Shown: positions 34,807-43,546 of the stretch, piece after piece
Position numbering within the stretch: position 1 is the first letter of the stretch
How the letters are laid out: the number at the start of each line of letters is the position of its first letter
From: Paraburkholderia flava
GTDB taxonomy: Bacteria > Pseudomonadota > Gammaproteobacteria > Burkholderiales > Burkholderiaceae
Assembly (NCBI RefSeq): GCF_004359985.1
Contig: NZ_SMRO01000004.1
Coordinates: forward strand, 124,001 to 188,000
DNA length: 64,000 nt
Direction of reading: 5' to 3'
The notes under the pieces: model-generated
The model's database searches: none
What the model saw: only the letters and a program-made list of their open reading frames with translations
Told to the model about the DNA's origin: nothing
Program-made: the position numbers and the translations under genes

Positions 34807-36003
34807 ATGGACCAAAGCGACCTTCAAGCCCCGAAGTGGCAACTGTCAGTGCGCGCGCGCAAGCTCACCAGCTCGGCGATCCGCGAAATCCTGAAGGTCA
34901 CGGAGCGCCCCGAAGTCATCTCGTTCGCCGGCGGCCTGCCGTCGCCGGTCACGTTCCCGGCCGAACGGATGCGCGAAGCGTCCGATCGCATCCTGCGCGA
35001 TTCGCCGGCCGCCGCGCTCCAGTACAGCGCGACCGAAGGCTATCTGCCGCTGCGTGAATGGGTCGCCGCGCGCTACTCGACCGACGGCGTGCAGATCCGC
35101 CCGAGCCAGGTGCTGATCACGACCGGTTCGCAGCAGGCGCTCGATCTGCTCGGCAAGGTGCTCGTGTGCCCGGACAGCCCCGTGCTCGTCGAAACACCGA
35201 CCTACCTCGGCGCGCTGCAATCGTTCTCGATGTTCGAGCCGCGCTACGTGCAGGTGCCGACCGACGACGCCGGCCTGATTCCCGAAGCGCTCACGCCCGA
35301 ACTCACGGCCGGTGCACGTCTGCTGTACGCACAGCCGAACTTCCAGAATCCGACCGGCCGCCGCCTGCCGATCGAGCGTCGCCGCGCGCTCGCCGCGTTC
35401 GCGAAGACCGCGCCGTTCCCGGTGATCGAAGACGATCCGTACGGCGCACTCGACTACGCGGGCACGCCTCTGCCGACACTGCTGTCGATGGCACCCGATC
35501 ACATCGTCCATCTCGGTTCGTTCTCGAAGGTGCTCGCGCCGGGCCTGCGGGTCGGCTACATCATCGCGCCCGAGGAACTGCACTTCAAGCTCGTGCAGGC
35601 GAAGCAGGCCACCGATCTGCACACGCCGAGCTTCACGCAGCGCATCGTGCATGAAGTCGTGAAGGACGGTTTCCTCGACACGCACGTGCCGACCATTCGC
35701 GCGCTGTATCGCGATCAATGCGAAGCGATGCTCACGGCACTCAAGCAATACATGCCCGAAGGCGTCAGCTGGAACCGTCCGGAAGGCGGGATGTTCGTGT
35801 GGGTATCGCTGCCGGCGCACATCGACAGCATGAAGCTGCTCGAAGAAGCGGTCGCGCAGAACGTCGCGTTCGTGCCGGGCGCGCCGTTCTTTGCGAGCGA
35901 TCCGCAGCACGACACGCTGCGGCTGTCGTTCGTCACGGTGCCGCCCGCTAAAATCGACGAAGGCGTTGCGCGGCTTGCGGCATTGATCCGCGCGAAGGTT
36001 TGA
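34807..36003 (+). CDS. PLP-dependent aminotransferase (2-aminoadipate/aromatic aminotransferase type)
   Basis: The 398-residue class I aminotransferase resembles the LysN/2-aminoadipate group. Motifs are VISFAGGLPSPVTFPAERM, ALQYSATEGYLPLREW, TTGSQQALDLLGKVL, YAQPNFQNPTGR, VIEDDPYGALDY and the PLP Lys in HLGSFSKVLAPGLRVGYI. The catalytic parts resemble those of the divergent MocR-type regulator. A GAGGAG ribosome site precedes the ATG. The amino donor is probably a longer or aromatic amino acid, but this cannot be fixed from sequence. Confidence 0.92.
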   Translation: MDQSDLQAPKWQLSVRARKLTSSAIREILKVTERPEVISFAGGLPSPVTFPAERMREASDRILRDSPAAALQYSATEGYLPLREWVAARYSTDGVQIRPSQVLITTGSQQALDLLGKVLVCPDSPVLVETPTYLGALQSFSMFEPRYVQVPTDDAGLIPEALTPELTAGARLLYAQPNFQNPTGRRLPIERRRALAAFAKTAPFPVIEDDPYGALDYAGTPLPTLLSMAPDHIVHLGSFSKVLAPGLRVGYIIAPEELHFKLVQAKQATDLHTPSFTQRIVHEVVKDGFLDTHVPTIRALYRDQCEAMLTALKQYMPEGVSWNRPEGGMFVWVSLPAHIDSMKLLEEAVAQNVAFVPGAPFFASDPQHDTLRLSFVTVPPAKIDEGVARLAALIRAKV

Positions 36004-36046
36004 ACAACGCGTCTCCCCATTTTTTATCGACACCCAAGGATTTCTC

Positions 36047-36511
36047 ATGGCACAGGCCAACGTGTACGACAAGCTGAAGGAACTCGGTATCGAACTGCCC
36101 GTCGCGGGCGCACCCGCTGCCGCGTACGTGATGAGCGCGCAGAGCGGCAACACGGTGTACCTGTCGGGTCACATCGCGAAGAAGGACGGCAAGGTGTGGG
36201 TGGGCAAGCTCGGCGATTCGCTGGCGGCCGAAGAAGGCAAGGCCGCAGCCCGTTCGATCGCAATCGATCTGATCGCGACGCTGCACGCGCACGTCGGCGA
36301 CCTGAACCGCGTGACGCGCATCGTCAAGGTGATGAGCCTCGTCAATTCGACGCTCGACTTCACCGAGCAGCATCTCGTGACGAACGGCGCATCCGAGCTA
36401 CTCGCTGAAGTGTTCGGCGAGCGCGGCAAGCATGCGCGCTCCGCGTTCGGCGTCGCGCAGATTCCGCTCGGCGCATGCGTCGAGATCGAGCTGATCGCCG
36501 AAGTGCAGTAA
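36047..36511 (+). CDS. RidA family protein
   Basis: The 154-residue protein of the YjgF/YER057c/UK114 family is longer than E. coli RidA. RidA deaminates reactive enamine/imine intermediates made by PLP enzymes. The conserved tail with the key Arg reads GKHARSAFGVAQIPLGACVEIE. The gene starts 43 bp after the aminotransferase, and that pairing makes functional sense: it would clear imines or act on the transamination product. Confidence 0.92.
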   Translation: MAQANVYDKLKELGIELPVAGAPAAAYVMSAQSGNTVYLSGHIAKKDGKVWVGKLGDSLAAEEGKAAARSIAIDLIATLHAHVGDLNRVTRIVKVMSLVNSTLDFTEQHLVTNGASELLAEVFGERGKHARSAFGVAQIPLGACVEIELIAEVQ

Positions 36512-36634
36512 GTACAGCAAGCGGTCCGGCCGCTTCTCTGCATCACGTTACGCCGCCGACGGCCTCGCCCGTTCGCGGCGTTTTCATGACCGTGCCGCAC
36601 GGCGCACGCTCCTGCTCTTCCGGGAATTCACACG

Positions 36635-37519
36635 ATGACCGCACACACCGTCCGCTTCAAACAGGTCGACGTCTTCACCGCCGTGCCGTTCAAGGGCAAT
36701 GCGCTCGCCGTGATCTTCGATGCCGACGGGCTCGACACCGCGCAGATGCAGGCGATCGCGCGCTGGACCAATCTGTCGGAGACGACCTTCCTCGTCGCGC
36801 CGACCGATCCCGCCGCCGACTACTTCGTGCGCATTTTCACGACGCATGGCGAACTGCCGTTCGCGGGCCACCCGACGCTCGGCACCGCACACGCGCTGCT
36901 CGAAAGCGGCTACCGGCCGAAGCAGCCGGGCCGGCTCGTGCAGCAGTGCGGCGTGGGGCTCGTCGAACTCGTCGAGCAACCGGATCACACGTGGGCCTTC
37001 GCCGCGCCGCCCGCGCGCGTGACGCCGCTGCCGGAGCACGACTACGCGGCACTCGCCGCTGCACTGAACACCTCGGCGATCGACTTCGACGCCCAGCCGT
37101 GCGCGGTCGACAACGGCGCACCGTGGCTCATCGTGCGCGTGAATTCCGCGCAGGCCTGTCTCGCGATCGAACCCGATCCCGCGAAGCTCGCGGACGTCGT
37201 CCATGGGATCGGCACGCATGGTGTCGCCGTCTACGGTCCGCACGACGCGAACGGTCCCGCGACCTTCGAAGTGCGCTGCCTGATGGCGGGCGGTAGTTTC
37301 GGCGTCGGCGAAGACCCGGTCACCGGCAGTGCGAACGCAGCGCTCGCCGGACTGCTCACCGCACAGCAACGACGCCCGGGCCTCCACTACACCGCGCGTC
37401 AGGGCACGGCGATCGGCCGGGCGGGCAACGTCTCCGTCCGCTACGACGACGATACGGGCAAGATCTGGGTCGGCGGGCCGGTGGTGACGATCGTCGACGG
37501 AACGATCGCGCTCGCTTGA
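36635..37519 (+). CDS. PhzF family isomerase/epimerase-like protein
   Basis: The 294-residue protein has two hot-dog-like halves (diaminopimelate epimerase fold). The opening QVDVFTAVPFKGNALAVIFDADGL and the catalytic Glu region RWTNLSETTFLV are typical, as are HGELPFAGHPTLGTAHALL and GVGEDPVTGSANAALAG. PhzF of phenazine synthesis isomerises a dihydroanthranilate, but most relatives, like this one, have unknown substrates and there are no other phz genes. It is the last gene of the MocR-linked run. Confidence 0.92.
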   Translation: MTAHTVRFKQVDVFTAVPFKGNALAVIFDADGLDTAQMQAIARWTNLSETTFLVAPTDPAADYFVRIFTTHGELPFAGHPTLGTAHALLESGYRPKQPGRLVQQCGVGLVELVEQPDHTWAFAAPPARVTPLPEHDYAALAAALNTSAIDFDAQPCAVDNGAPWLIVRVNSAQACLAIEPDPAKLADVVHGIGTHGVAVYGPHDANGPATFEVRCLMAGGSFGVGEDPVTGSANAALAGLLTAQQRRPGLHYTARQGTAIGRAGNVSVRYDDDTGKIWVGGPVVTIVDGTIALA

Positions 37520-37949
37520 CGCGGCGCTTCAAACGTTCGCGCGCCGGTCCGTCCGGCGCGCTGCGACACAACAGGTAACCACTCTTCATGCGCGCAGCAT
37601 GAATAAATTGGCCGCTCGCCAATTAGAGATATCTTTTCGCTTTTTCAGATAACGCCGGGGTCAATCGCGGGAACTGCCCGGAACATGGGCAAACACCCGC
37701 TGAGGCCCTTCCGGCGGGCGCTCGCGTGCCTGCACGCGACAGCGTATACCCGAGCTTCCGGCCCTTCCTTAATCTATCGCCATTCAGTAATATCGAGAAA
37801 AGATCCGGGCTATTACGGATGTTGTGGCGCGACCGCTGTTTCCTCTGCGCGACCCATACCCAGTTCATCATGCAGCCATATTCGAAATCAGCGCAGTCGA
37901 TGCATCCGGGGCCGCAGCCAGACACAGGCGCAAGGGCCCGACCCGTCCG
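37520..37949. other. 430-bp intergenic region upstream of the GGDEF-EAL gene
   Basis: A short GC hairpin (CGCGCCGG/CCGGCGCG, 37540-37560) closes the phzF side without a T-tract. An AT-richer zone at 37600-37660 and 37770-37820 may hold the promoter of the c-di-GMP gene. No clear RNA element was seen. Confidence 0.4.
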
Positions 37950-40319
37950 ATGAATCCTTTCCGGTCCATTTCCGCTCGCGACGCACGCTATCGCGCCGAC
38001 CCTGCCGTTTCGCGCCGCCGTGCGCTGCTCGCCATTCCGGCGCTGGGCGTGCTCGTGCTGATCCTGCTGTGGGCGGTGATCTTCGCGCGCCTGTCGGTCG
38101 AGAAGGACGCGACCTATCGCGAAGCGATGGCCTCCGCCGCGATCCTCTCTTCGGCGCTCGAACAGCACACCGTGAAAGCGATCCACCAGGTCGACCAGAT
38201 CACGCGCTTCGTGAAGTACGAGTTCGAGAAATCGCCGGGACATTTCGATCTCGCGAGCACGGTCGAGAAAGGCGTCGTGCAGAGCGAGACGCTCGTGCAG
38301 GTATCGCTGATCGATGAGCACGGGCAGCTGATCGCGAACACCGCCGAACTGAATCCGAAGCACATCGATCTGTCGGACCGCGAGCACTTCAAGGTTCACG
38401 AGCACGAGAACGACGACCAGCTGTACATCAGCAAGCCGGTGCTCGGCCGCGTGTCGGGTCACTGGACGCTGCAGATGACGCGTCGCCTGAATCATCCGGA
38501 CGGTTCGTTCGCGGGCGTCGTCGTGGTGTCGGAAGATCCGAGCTACTTCACGAGCGACTTCTACAACAACGCGGCGATCGGCCGCGATGGCGTGATCGCG
38601 GTGATCTCCGACAACGGCACCGTGCTCGCGCGCCGCACCGGCAGCGCCGAGCGCGCGAACGGCACCTTCACCGCGAGCGGCACCTACCCCACTTCAGAAC
38701 ACGTGTCGGGCACCTACGTCGATTCGATCGACGGCGTGACGCGCATCGTGTCGTACCGCCACATCGACGGTTATCCGCTCGGCGTGATGGTCGGTCTGTC
38801 GCAGGCCGAAGAGTTCGCCGACTACAACCACACGCGCAACGTCTACCTGATGATGGCGGGCTTCATCTCGCTCGCGATGCTCAGCTTCTTCGCGGTCGCG
38901 ACCGGCCTGATCGGCAAACTGCTCGGCCGCGAGCGCGAGATGACGCATCTCGTCGAATACGATCTGCTGACCGGTCTGCGCAACCGCTACGCGACGCTGC
39001 AGAGCCTGCGGATCGACGTGAGCCAGCCGGCGAATCTCGGCCGGCTCGCGATCCTGTTCATCGACCTCGACAACTTCAAGGCGGTCAACGACACGCTCGG
39101 CCACAACGCCGGCGACATCGTGCTGCAGATGACCTCCGCGCGTCTCGCCGATGCGGTCGGCGAAGCGGGCGCGCTGTCGCGGATCGGCGGCGATGAATTC
39201 GTCGTCGTCGTGAAGGGCGACAACGTCGAGAAGCGCGCGGTCGATCTCGCCGAAGCCGCGTCCGAAGTCTTCTCGCGGCCGTTCGAAGTGCGCGGCAGTT
39301 CGTTCGTGCTGCACGCGAGCATCGGCATCGCGCTGTACTCGGTGGTCAACGAGAGCGAAATCGATCTGCTGAAGAAAGCCGACCTCGCGATGTACAGCGC
39401 GAAGGACGCCGGCAAGAACTGCTACCAGTTCTATTCGCCGCAGCTGTCGCATCGCGCGGACCATCTGATGAAATGGGAACAGCAATTGCGCGTCGCGCTC
39501 GCGGACGGCCAGCTGTTCCTCGCGTACCAGCCGAAGATCGATCTGACGCGCCGCTGCATCACCGGCTTCGAAGCGCTGGTGCGCTGGAACCATCCGCAGC
39601 ACGGCCTGATTCCGGCCAGCGAATTCATTCCGGTCGCCGAATCGACCGGCCTGATCGTGCCGATCGGCGACTTCGTGATCCAGACCGCGTGCCGCCAGCT
39701 CGCGCAGTGGCAACAACAGGGCTACGACACGCTGTCGCTCGCGGTGAACATTTCGGCGGTGCAGTTCTGGCGCGGCGACCTGTTCGAAACGATCTCGCAT
39801 TCGATCGAGGAAACCGGCATTTCCGCGCGCCGTCTCGAACTCGAGATCACCGAGACCGCGATGATGGAGTACCCCGAACTTGTGTCGGAGAAAATCTTCG
39901 CGCTGAAACGGCTCGGCGTGCGGATCGCGCTCGACGACTTCGGCACCGGCTATTCGTCGCTGTCGTACCTGAACCGCTTTTCGGTCGATACGCTCAAGGT
40001 GGATCGTTCGTTCGTCCAGGCGATTCCCGGCGACCGCAGCGTCTGCGTGATGGTCACCGCGATCGTCAATCTCGCGCGCTCGCTCGGGTTGACGGTGGTC
40101 GTCGAAGGGACGGAGACCGAAGAGCAGATCGCATGGCTCGCGGCGCTCGGCCATATCGAAGCGCAGGGGTTCCTGTTTTCGCGCCCGGTGCCGGTCGAAG
40201 CGATTCCGGCGCTGCTCGATCGCTTCGGTGTATGCGGGATGCCGGGGAAACGCGACGCGAACGAGCCGGACACCGACAGCGCGAGCGCCACGTCGAATGC
40301 GAGCGGACTGTCTGCGTAA
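37950..40319 (+). CDS. Membrane GGDEF-EAL c-di-GMP signalling protein with periplasmic sensor
   Basis: The 789-residue protein has a first membrane helix at ~25-46 (LLAIPALGVLVLILLWAVIF) and a periplasmic dCache-like domain to ~295. The second helix is YLMMAGFISLAMLSFFAVATG. Then come a GGDEF domain (YDLLTGLRNRYAT, intact SRIGGDEFVVVV near residue 413) and an EAL domain (TGFEALVRWNHPQHG near 540). The EAL keeps its metal and catalytic residues (NISAVQFW, LELEITET, LDDFGTGYSSL, LKVDRSF, VVEGTE, AQGFLFSRP), so phosphodiesterase activity is likely. No RxxD inhibitory site precedes the GGDEF. The start at 37950 is chosen because it begins just before the membrane anchor. Confidence 0.93.
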   Translation: MNPFRSISARDARYRADPAVSRRRALLAIPALGVLVLILLWAVIFARLSVEKDATYREAMASAAILSSALEQHTVKAIHQVDQITRFVKYEFEKSPGHFDLASTVEKGVVQSETLVQVSLIDEHGQLIANTAELNPKHIDLSDREHFKVHEHENDDQLYISKPVLGRVSGHWTLQMTRRLNHPDGSFAGVVVVSEDPSYFTSDFYNNAAIGRDGVIAVISDNGTVLARRTGSAERANGTFTASGTYPTSEHVSGTYVDSIDGVTRIVSYRHIDGYPLGVMVGLSQAEEFADYNHTRNVYLMMAGFISLAMLSFFAVATGLIGKLLGREREMTHLVEYDLLTGLRNRYATLQSLRIDVSQPANLGRLAILFIDLDNFKAVNDTLGHNAGDIVLQMTSARLADAVGEAGALSRIGGDEFVVVVKGDNVEKRAVDLAEAASEVFSRPFEVRGSSFVLHASIGIALYSVVNESEIDLLKKADLAMYSAKDAGKNCYQFYSPQLSHRADHLMKWEQQLRVALADGQLFLAYQPKIDLTRRCITGFEALVRWNHPQHGLIPASEFIPVAESTGLIVPIGDFVIQTACRQLAQWQQQGYDTLSLAVNISAVQFWRGDLFETISHSIEETGISARRLELEITETAMMEYPELVSEKIFALKRLGVRIALDDFGTGYSSLSYLNRFSVDTLKVDRSFVQAIPGDRSVCVMVTAIVNLARSLGLTVVVEGTETEEQIAWLAALGHIEAQGFLFSRPVPVEAIPALLDRFGVCGMPGKRDANEPDTDSASATSNASGLSA

Positions 40320-40422
40320 GCATGCCGCGCTGGGCCATGCGGCACACGCTCACTAACCACACCAGCCATCCGGCCTGAACACGGAGAGACGCGCGGAGCA
40401 CAGCCACTACCGCGCGCGCACG

Positions 40423-41631
40423 ATGCAGACGACCACCACTCTCAAGGATGCGACCCGGCGCGGCGAACGCGAGCCGCTATGGACGCTGTTTCGTGTTGTC
40501 TTCGGTTTGTCCGCGCTGTCGTGGGGCGGACTCGCGCTGATGGCGCAGCTCGAACATCACTACGTCGAACGCGAGGGGCGCTTATCGCGCGTCGCGTTCT
40601 CCGACCTGATCGCGCTTGCGTGGATGGTGCCGGGGCCGGTCGGCTGCAATGTCGCCGTGCAACTCGGCCATGCGTTGCGCGGCCGCGCGGGCGCGTGGAT
40701 CGCCGGCATCGCGAGCGTGCTGCCGTTCTTCACGCTGATGACACTGTTCGCGATCTTCTACCGCACGCCGCTCGTGCGCGCGGCCGCATCGCAGACGCTG
40801 CTCAATCACTTCAGCGTCGTGCTCGCGACGCTGATCGCCGTCACCTGGTACAAGCAGACACGCACGCTGGTGCGCGGCAAACTCGAATGGGCCGGCGCGA
40901 TACTCGGCTGCGTCGGGCTCATGCTGGCACGCAGCCCGGCGGTGTACATCGTGATTCTCGTCGGTGCATTCGCGGTGGGCTGGATCGCGAGCCCGGTGCG
41001 CCGGCAGCCGATCGTCGTGAAGGTCGAGCGCGGCGACTGGCAGATTCTCGCCGGGCTTGCGCTGCTGCTCGCGCTGTTCGCATTGCCGCTGCCGCATCGC
41101 TACGACCTCGCGCTGCTGTGGCCGCGACTCGCCGGCGCCGGCATGACGCTGTTCGGCGGCGGCTTCTCCGCGCTACCGGTGCTGAAGACGCTGCTCGTCA
41201 CGCCGTCGATCGGCGTGTCGGATAACGACTTCACGCTCGCGTTCTCGCTGTCGCCGCTGTCGCCGGGACCGTTGCTGAATGTCGTGCCGTTCTTCGGATA
41301 TCTGATCGATGGATGGATCGGCGCGCTCGTCGCGACGCTCGCGCTGTTCGTACCGTCGGGTTGCCTCGTCGTGCTTGCGCAGCGTCATCTGTATCAACTG
41401 AAGGCGCACGAACGCTTCGAGCACGGGATGCGGATGCTGCGTGCGGTGACGACCGCGTTTCTGGCGGTCGCGGTACTGCGTATTGCGGGGCACGTGCCGT
41501 TCGAACCGGTTTATCTGCTGACTGCGGTGTTCTCTGCAGTGTGCTTTCTGCGCGCTAAAGTGCCGGTGTATTTTGTGTATGGCACGGTGGCGGTGGCGTG
41601 TGGGGTCTGGTTGGTGTTTGGGCATTTGTAG
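40423..41631 (+). CDS. chrA: Chromate transporter ChrA
   Basis: The 402-residue protein has two CHR repeats, as in long-chain ChrA. The first half has FGLSALSWGGLALMAQLEHHYVE and IALAWMVPGPVGCNVAVQLGHALRG. The second has AGAGMTLFGGGFSALPVLKTLLV and FSLSPLSPGPLLNVVPFFGY. ChrA expels chromate using the membrane potential. The motifs are somewhat changed (GPVGCN, FGGGFSALP), so the anion may not be chromate. No chrB regulator is adjacent. Confidence 0.88.
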   Translation: MQTTTTLKDATRRGEREPLWTLFRVVFGLSALSWGGLALMAQLEHHYVEREGRLSRVAFSDLIALAWMVPGPVGCNVAVQLGHALRGRAGAWIAGIASVLPFFTLMTLFAIFYRTPLVRAAASQTLLNHFSVVLATLIAVTWYKQTRTLVRGKLEWAGAILGCVGLMLARSPAVYIVILVGAFAVGWIASPVRRQPIVVKVERGDWQILAGLALLLALFALPLPHRYDLALLWPRLAGAGMTLFGGGFSALPVLKTLLVTPSIGVSDNDFTLAFSLSPLSPGPLLNVVPFFGYLIDGWIGALVATLALFVPSGCLVVLAQRHLYQLKAHERFEHGMRMLRAVTTAFLAVAVLRIAGHVPFEPVYLLTAVFSAVCFLRAKVPVYFVYGTVAVACGVWLVFGHL

Positions 41632-41769
41632 AGCCCGCCGCTTTCTGCTTCACACCCACAATATTTCCGTCGCCTGAAACGTCTTCTGCTTCGGGAGTCG
41701 CATGCGATCGTGCAACGGTCGCGGCTCCCGCACGTCACGCCCTTTCCCCTCCCAGCAGAAGGCCCCGTC

Positions 41770-42450
41770 ATGGACACCGAAGCAATCCAGAAATTTCTCC
41801 GCGAAGAGCGAGCCATTGCCGGCCCGAGTCCGCTTCAGGACGCGCGAGTCAATGCGGTGATCGAACGCATCTGCGCGTCGCAGCGCTATCCGGCCGACGG
41901 CGGTCCGCGTGCGAATCCGGATTGCGATCCCGCCGATTACGTCGACTACGGTTTTTCGATCACGCCTGCGCAAGGCGATCTGATCTATCTGCTGTGCCGC
42001 GCGTTGCGCGCAACTCGCGTGGTGGAGTTCGCGACGTCGGTGGGTTTCTCGACGCTCTATTTCGCGGCGGCGGTTCGCGACAACGGCGGCGGCACCGTGA
42101 TCGGCTCCGAGCTGGTGCCGCAGAAGGTCGCGACGGCAAGACGGCATCTCGCCGAAGCTGGCCTCGCGGACTACGCGGAGATTCGCGAAGGCGACGGCCG
42201 CGCGACGCTCAAGAATCTCGGCGGCCCGGTCGATTTCGTACTGATCGACGGCTGGCCGCTCGCGTCGGGACCGTCGCTCGCGCGCGAGGTCGCCGAAATC
42301 GTCGCGCCGCAACTGCGCCCCGGCGGCTTCATGATGAACGACAACGGCGAGCCCGATTACATCGAATTCGTCCGCGATCCCGCGAACGGCTTCCTGTCGA
42401 CGTGCCTGCCGATCAAGACCAGTACGATGCTGTCGGTCAAGCTCGCGTAA
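41770..42450 (+). CDS. O-methyltransferase-like class I SAM-dependent methyltransferase
   Basis: The 226-residue protein has the SAM-binding loop VVEFATSVGFSTLYFAAA (post-I motif GSELVPQKVATARRHL) and VDFVLIDGWPLASGPSL, close to catechol/caffeoyl-CoA O-methyltransferase folds. A helical N-terminus (TEAIQKFLREERAIAG) comes before it. The substrate is unknown. It lies convergent with the histone-deacetylase-like gene. Confidence 0.85.
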   Translation: MDTEAIQKFLREERAIAGPSPLQDARVNAVIERICASQRYPADGGPRANPDCDPADYVDYGFSITPAQGDLIYLLCRALRATRVVEFATSVGFSTLYFAAAVRDNGGGTVIGSELVPQKVATARRHLAEAGLADYAEIREGDGRATLKNLGGPVDFVLIDGWPLASGPSLAREVAEIVAPQLRPGGFMMNDNGEPDYIEFVRDPANGFLSTCLPIKTSTMLSVKLA

Positions 42451-42456
42451 GCGGCA

Positions 42457-43482
42457 CTACGCCCGGCTCTGCCCGAACCCATCGAAGAACGCGCGCGCAT
42501 TCGCCTCGAGACTCTGCAGGTGATACCCGCCCTCCTGCACGATCACCGACGGCAGACCGAGCGCACCGATCGCCTCACCCAGCCGGCCGAAGCCTTCGGT
42601 CGTCACAGCAACCTGTGACTGCGGATCGTCCTTGTAGATATCGAAGCCAAGCGCGAGCACCAGCGCATCGGGCTGGAAACGCTTGAGCACGCGTAGCGCA
42701 TCGCCGAGCCGTTCGAAGAACGCTTCTTCCGACGAGCCGTGCGGCATCGGCAGATTCACGTTGAAGCCGTCGCCTCTGCCTTCGCCGCGCTCGTCCTCGA
42801 AGCCCGCGACGACCGGATAGAAGTTCGTCGGGTCGCCATGAATCGACACGTATAGCACGTCGTCGCGACCGTAGAAAATTTCCTGGACGCCCTGCCCGTG
42901 ATGCATGTCGGTGTCGAGGATCGCGACGCGCGCATGACGCTCGCGCAGCGACTGCGCGGCGATCGCCGCGTTGTTCAGATAGCAGAATCCGCCCGCCGCG
43001 TCGGCGCGCGCATGATGGCCTGGCGGCCGGCACAGCGCCCACGCTTCGTGCGCGCCTTCCTTCACCGCGTTTGCCGCAGCAAGCGCCGATTGCGCGGACC
43101 AGTACGCGGAACGCCACGTCTGTTCGCCGACCGGGCAGCTACCGTCGGCGAGATAGCGCGCGGCCTGGCCGAGCACACCGCGCAGCGGATTGCGATCGCG
43201 CACGAACACGTTCGACATCACTTCGTCGCCCCAGTCGGCGGGCATTTTTTTCCAGTCGTGATGCGCTTCCTCAAGAAAACGCAGGTAGTTCATGTCGTGG
43301 ACGGCCGCGATCGGTGCGGTGCCCGCGTCGGCGGGTTCGCGCACGTCGAAGCCGAGCGCATGCGCGGCCGTGACGAGGCGCTCCGCGCGCTCGGGCACTT
43401 CCTGCGGCGTGCGCATCTGTCCGCGCGACAGATAGGTCCGTGGATGATGGAGCAACTGGTCGGGATGGAAGAAGGTCTGCAT
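42457..43482 (-). CDS. Histone deacetylase superfamily protein (acetylpolyamine amidohydrolase-like)
   Basis: The 341-residue zinc enzyme has the arginase/deacetylase fold. Key parts are RPPGHHARADAAGGFCYLNNAAIAA (the two active-site His), VAILDTDMHHGQGVQEIFY (metal Asp and His), LALGFDIYKDDPQSQ (third metal Asp) and VIVQEGGYHLQSLEANA (Tyr in the oxyanion area). Bacterial members remove acetyl groups from polyamines or other amides. It is third in a likely operon with an M20 amidase and an MFS importer. Confidence 0.92.
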   Translation of the reverse strand: MQTFFHPDQLLHHPRTYLSRGQMRTPQEVPERAERLVTAAHALGFDVREPADAGTAPIAAVHDMNYLRFLEEAHHDWKKMPADWGDEVMSNVFVRDRNPLRGVLGQAARYLADGSCPVGEQTWRSAYWSAQSALAAANAVKEGAHEAWALCRPPGHHARADAAGGFCYLNNAAIAAQSLRERHARVAILDTDMHHGQGVQEIFYGRDDVLYVSIHGDPTNFYPVVAGFEDERGEGRGDGFNVNLPMPHGSSEEAFFERLGDALRVLKRFQPDALVLALGFDIYKDDPQSQVAVTTEGFGRLGEAIGALGLPSVIVQEGGYHLQSLEANARAFFDGFGQSRA

Positions 43483-43546
43483 GGCGATTCGAGTTCTTCG
43501 GGTCGGGTCGGTTCAGATGTGACTCGCGCGGCGAGCGGAAAGGACG

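Noticed and set aside
36635..37519. Phenazine biosynthesis cluster suggested by the PhzF name
   Set aside because: No other phz genes are present. PhzF-like proteins are common outside phenazine pathways.
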